A stretch of DNA of 37,845 bases, taken from NCBI GenBank assembly GCA_031276985.1, contig JAISMA010000192.1, positions 1 to 37,845 on the forward strand, written 5' to 3'. The stretch is from Helicobacteraceae bacterium. Lineage in GTDB: Bacteria > Campylobacterota > Campylobacteria > Campylobacterales > SZUA-545. Positions 34,726 to 37,845 of the stretch are shown piece after piece (positions within the stretch are counted from its first letter, which is position 1; every line of letters starts with the position of its first letter). A program made the translations under genes and the position numbers. The notes beneath the pieces are model-generated. The model was not told where the DNA came from and searched no databases. It saw only the letters and a list, made by a program, of their open reading frames with translations.

Positions 34726-35643
34726 TTAGGAGAGGGCAAAAAGCGGCGGAGCGTCGAATTTTGGCAAAGCGTCGAATACTTTCCAAGTATCAAAGCCGTT
34801 CAGATAAGCGCATGTAAAGGCGGCGCGAGGATCAAAATCGCCGCTTGGAACGTAGATTTTCGCCCACGGCGCGACTCGGCGAATAAAGGCGATCGCCTCT
34901 TTAGCTTCGTCGTCGTTTGCGCGATCAAAAATTAGCGCTCTTTCGCCGTTTGATATTGGAAAAACTCTAAAGCGATCAAGCTCCGCTAGGCGATCAAATC
35001 TAAGCGTCGCCGAAAATCGCCGCGCAAATGCGATTGAATCGCGCAGTTCAGGCAAAAACAACGACGGCAACGCCAGCGCAAAACGCCTGCCCTCGTACAA
35101 TATATCCGTCCGCAAAATCGTCTCGCGCGCAATCGCAATCGGCGGCGCTTCGCCATTTGCGCTAAACGGCTCTATATGGATCGCCGCCTCGATTAAATCG
35201 GTTTGCTCTCCGCAGATAAAAAGCGGCGCGAAAGCATCTTTTCGGCTAAGAAGCGCGATTGCGTCTTTGCAGCTTGGATCGACCGCGACTCGTTTGTCGG
35301 CGATCACGCTTTTTGCGATTGCGGCGCTTGTTTTGGTTGCGCGAAAAACGGGGATATTGCGCTCAATCAGTAGATAACGCGCCAGCGACGAGAGCGATCT
35401 GTTCATATCGTCGACCGCGATCCACGCTATTTCGCCGTCTTTTGGCTGAAGCGATCGCTCGAAAACCGCCGCGAACGCGCCGTTTGCAATCGCCGCGTTT
35501 AACGCCGATTCGTCGCCGCTATGAAAATAGCAATCGCCGCGTCTCGTCGTTTGCGGCGAGAAACTAAAACCGCCAATCGCCTCGATTGACGGAGCGTTTA
35601 GCAGTCTGCCGCGCGCAACCTCGACAAGCGAGGCGATTTTCAT
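34726..35643 (-). CDS. Protein with a Mur-ligase N-terminal-like domain
   Basis: The first 90 residues resemble the UDP-binding N-terminal domain of Mur ligases: FSFSPQTTRRGDCYFHSG, then AAIANGAFAAVFE, matching the DSR-x-GD-FFA ... AI-NGA-AVV pattern. The rest of the 305 residues contains neither the GTNGKT ATP-binding loop nor the central ligase domain, so it is not a MurE/MurF enzyme. An uncharacterised gene of this kind beside metG occurs in related genomes as I recall them. Function unknown; binding of a nucleotide-sugar is a guess. It overlaps the metG stop by four bases. Confidence 0.65.
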   Translation of the reverse strand: MKIASLVEVARGRLLNAPSIEAIGGFSFSPQTTRRGDCYFHSGDESALNAAIANGAFAAVFERSLQPKDGEIAWIAVDDMNRSLSSLARYLLIERNIPVFRATKTSAAIAKSVIADKRVAVDPSCKDAIALLSRKDAFAPLFICGEQTDLIEAAIHIEPFSANGEAPPIAIARETILRTDILYEGRRFALALPSLFLPELRDSIAFARRFSATLRFDRLAELDRFRVFPISNGERALIFDRANDDEAKEAIAFIRRVAPWAKIYVPSGDFDPRAAFTCAYLNGFDTWKVFDALPKFDAPPLFALS

Positions 35644-37541
35644 TTAATCGGCGTTCCGTTAGCTACGGCGGCGTCGGGACGCGCAAGCCGCAAGCCGTTT
35701 TCATCCTTTGCCGCCAGTACCATGCCGTTGCTTTCATAGCCCATCAATTTGGCGGGTTTGAGATTGGTTACGACGCAAACTTGCGTACCCACAAGAGCTT
35801 CGGGCGCGTAAAACTCGCCGATTCCAGAGACGATTTGGCGCGGTTTGCCTTCGCCCAGATCGACTTTCAAAAGCAGAAGTTTGTCGCTTTTTTCAATCTT
35901 TTTCGCTTCCGCGACCAGACCGACTTTCATCTCGATTTTCTTAAACTCGTCGATTGTAATCAAGCCTGATTTCTCGTTGGCGGCGCTTGTCGCTGTCGGC
36001 GCTTCGGCTAAACGTAGCGAATCGACCCGCTCGAAAAGCGGCTCTTGCGCCTTGAGCGCGAACGAGGCGATCCAACCGCCTTGATCGATTAGCGCTTTTC
36101 GCGTCGGCGCGTTGATCGCAATCCCAAGCGCTTTGGCGATTAGATCGGCGTTTTTCGGCATAATCGGCGACAAAAGCGTCGCGCCTTTGGCAAGCAAATT
36201 GGCGATAAAAACCAGCAACTCGGCGACTTGATCGGCTTTGGCGTCTTTCATCTTTTCCCAAGGTTTGAAGTCGTTAATCGCTTTGTTGCCAATGGCGAAA
36301 ATTTTCCACAACTCCTCCAAATAGCGATGCAACTGCAACGCTTCAAACAGCGGATCAAGCGAGGCTATCAGAGCGTCGATCTGCTTTTTTTCCTCGCCAA
36401 AACGCGGCAGATTGACCGCTTTGATATTCAGCGCGAAGTACTTTTCCGCCATGCCCAGCAGACGATTTAGCAGATTGCCCAGATCGTTTGCCAGATCGGA
36501 GTTTATGCGATCGATTAACGCCTTTTGCGCGAAATCGCCATCCTGTCCAAACGGCACGTCGCGGAGCATAAAATATCTGAACTGCTCCAGCCCGTAAGCA
36601 TCCGCCACCTCGCGCGGATTGATGACGTTGCCTTTTGATTTGCTCATTTTCGCGCCGTCTCGCGTCCACCAGCCGTGCGCGGCGATTCGTTTTGGCAGCG
36701 CGAGATTAAGGCTCATCAAAAACGCGGGCCAATAGATTGCGTGAAAACGCAAAATATCCTTGCCGATAACGTGCGTCGCGTTAGACCAAAAGCGCGTATT
36801 TTTCTCGTCCGTTCCCCAGCCAAGCGCGGTAACGTAATTCATCAGCGCGTCGAGCCAAACGTATATCACGTGTTTTGGATCGTCGGCGCTTTTTGGCAGT
36901 TTGATTCCCCATTCAAAAGTCGTGCGCGTAATGGACAAATCCTCAAGCCCGCCCTGAACAAAGCGAATCACCTCGTTGCGCCGCGATCTGGGCAAAATCA
37001 GATTTTCGTCGCTTTCGTACCATTTAAGCAACCGATCTTGATAAGCGCTCATTCTAAAAAAGTAGTTTTCCTCTTTTAGCAGTTCCGTCGGCTTGCCGCA
37101 ATCGGGACACGCGCCGCCTTCCAATAGTTGCGAATCGCTCCAAAACGTTTCGCACGAAACGCAGTAGCGCCCCTCGAAATCGCCTTTGTATATGTCGCCG
37201 TTTTTGAGCATGATCTCGAAGGCTTTTTGAACGCCCGTTTCGTGATCGAAATCCGTCGTGCGGATAAAGCGATCGTAAGTAATGTCAAAATAATCCCATA
37301 ATCGCTTAAATTCGCCGCTGATTTTGTCGGCGTAAGCCTTTGGAGTTTCGTTTTTCGCTTTCGCCGCCTGCTCTATTTTTTGCCCGTGTTCGTCCGTTCC
37401 CGTGAGAAAATAGACCTCGCGCCCTCTTAATCTTGCCTCTCGCGCCAAAACGTCGCTGATAATCGTGGAATATGCGTGTCCGATATGCGGAACGTCATTC
37501 ACGTAGTAAATAGGACTGGTTACGTAAAACCGATCGCTCAT
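35640..37541 (-). CDS. metG: Methionine--tRNA ligase with C-terminal tRNA-binding domain
   Basis: The 633-residue class I synthetase has the HIGH motif at residues 19-22, a zinc knuckle with C127, C130, C145 and C148, and KMSKS at 298-302. The helical anticodon-binding domain follows. The C-terminal Arc1p/EMAP-like tRNA-binding OB fold is marked by FKKIEMKVGLVAEAKKIEKS and the VVTNLKPAKLMGYESNGMVLA segment. This is the long dimeric form. The start MSDRFYVTSPIYYVNDVPH is standard. Confidence 0.97.
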   Translation of the reverse strand: MSDRFYVTSPIYYVNDVPHIGHAYSTIISDVLAREARLRGREVYFLTGTDEHGQKIEQAAKAKNETPKAYADKISGEFKRLWDYFDITYDRFIRTTDFDHETGVQKAFEIMLKNGDIYKGDFEGRYCVSCETFWSDSQLLEGGACPDCGKPTELLKEENYFFRMSAYQDRLLKWYESDENLILPRSRRNEVIRFVQGGLEDLSITRTTFEWGIKLPKSADDPKHVIYVWLDALMNYVTALGWGTDEKNTRFWSNATHVIGKDILRFHAIYWPAFLMSLNLALPKRIAAHGWWTRDGAKMSKSKGNVINPREVADAYGLEQFRYFMLRDVPFGQDGDFAQKALIDRINSDLANDLGNLLNRLLGMAEKYFALNIKAVNLPRFGEEKKQIDALIASLDPLFEALQLHRYLEELWKIFAIGNKAINDFKPWEKMKDAKADQVAELLVFIANLLAKGATLLSPIMPKNADLIAKALGIAINAPTRKALIDQGGWIASFALKAQEPLFERVDSLRLAEAPTATSAANEKSGLITIDEFKKIEMKVGLVAEAKKIEKSDKLLLLKVDLGEGKPRQIVSGIGEFYAPEALVGTQVCVVTNLKPAKLMGYESNGMVLAAKDENGLRLARPDAAVANGTPIK

Positions 37542-37659
37542 TGCCCGCCTTTGTAGTGATTGGCGCGATTATACGCTAAAGAGGCTGTGCGCGGGCGCGA
37601 TTTTCGTTTCGTTTTTTTTGACTCTGGCGGATAGCGGCGGACGCGAATCGTCGTCGAAA

Positions 37660-37845
37660 CTAATCGAGCAAAACGCGCAACGCCTGAAGCGAGCCTTGCG
37701 CCGTGAGATCGCACGTAACGGGCGTAAGCGAAACGTATCCGCTAATCACCGCTTCGTAATCGCCGTTGTCTGTGGGCAAAAAATCAAACGGATGCGATCC
37801 GAGCCAAAAGTACTCCTCGCCGCGCGGATTTACGCGCCTAGAAGC
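37660..37845 (-). CDS. surE: 5'/3'-nucleotidase SurE, C-terminal part
   Basis: The last 61 residues of SurE are encoded here and the gene runs off the window edge. The diagnostic RRVNPRGEEYFWLGSHP and the GYVSLTPVTCDLTA motifs are present, followed by LRVLLD and TAG. SurE is a survival-associated nucleoside 5'-monophosphate phosphatase. The 118 bases between its stop and the metG start show no other gene. Confidence 0.9.
   Translation of the reverse strand, partial: ASRRVNPRGEEYFWLGSHPFDFLPTDNGDYEAVISGYVSLTPVTCDLTAQGSLQALRVLLD

Overview
The window comes from a member of the Campylobacterota (Epsilonproteobacteria), with fairly high GC for that phylum. Several gene neighbourhoods point there: trmB-ftsE-ftsX-M23 peptidase next to a fibronectin-type-III lipoprotein (FlpA-like) and an RluD-type synthase; carA-DUF507-MotE-like-FliJ-like-purA; and atpB followed by a small membrane gene. 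The octamer GCGATCGC is unusually common. Most genes are packed into short-gap or ATGA-overlapping operons. No tRNA, rRNA, CRISPR array, transposase or integrase was found.

Layout. (1) 1-6516: a small protein, then a minus-strand housekeeping run (glyS, atpB, membrane protein, ThiE-like, gatB, outer-membrane protein, ridA). (2) 6541-8560: an unknown gene coupled to a cyclic-nucleotide-binding protein, then a truncated cas6. (3) 8564-15155: a mosaic accessory locus on the minus strand with a GLUG-repeat lipoprotein, an FGE-domain lipoprotein, a chimeric secreted protein, two RNase H-like genes (one lacking catalytic residues), a duplicated 3' end of the M23 peptidase gene, a duplicated small ORF interrupted by a 19-G tract, and recurring palindromic elements. 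(4) 14752-24467: conserved cell-division, tRNA/rRNA-modification, pyrimidine, flagellar and purine genes, all minus strand. (5) 24574-29202: CusF-CusB-CusA-type copper/silver efflux on the plus strand. (6) 29491-33515: plus-strand run of a TrmN6-like methyltransferase, a YkgJ-type protein, a TPR protein, trpC and an unknown anchored protein. (7) 33516-34023: a cluster of REP-like palindromes. (8) 34024-end, minus strand: lipoprotein, Mur-ligase-N-like protein, metG and the 3' end of surE.

The unusual part is the mosaic locus. A short element (called R here) occurs four times beside the accessory lipoprotein genes. Read on the minus strand, its 7-bp stem is kept by compensatory and G-U changes, which suggests a selected RNA structure. 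Modules are joined at 8-bp identities (GCGGGCGC and AAAAGGTA). One gene is built from the leader of its lipoprotein neighbour plus repeated pieces of an RNase H-like gene. The duplicated M23 segments differ at seven bases, all synonymous. Direct repeats flank the central lipoprotein block. I read this as a locus that rearranges by recombination and template switching and diversifies exported proteins. That reading is inference; the repeats, junctions and base changes are visible directly.
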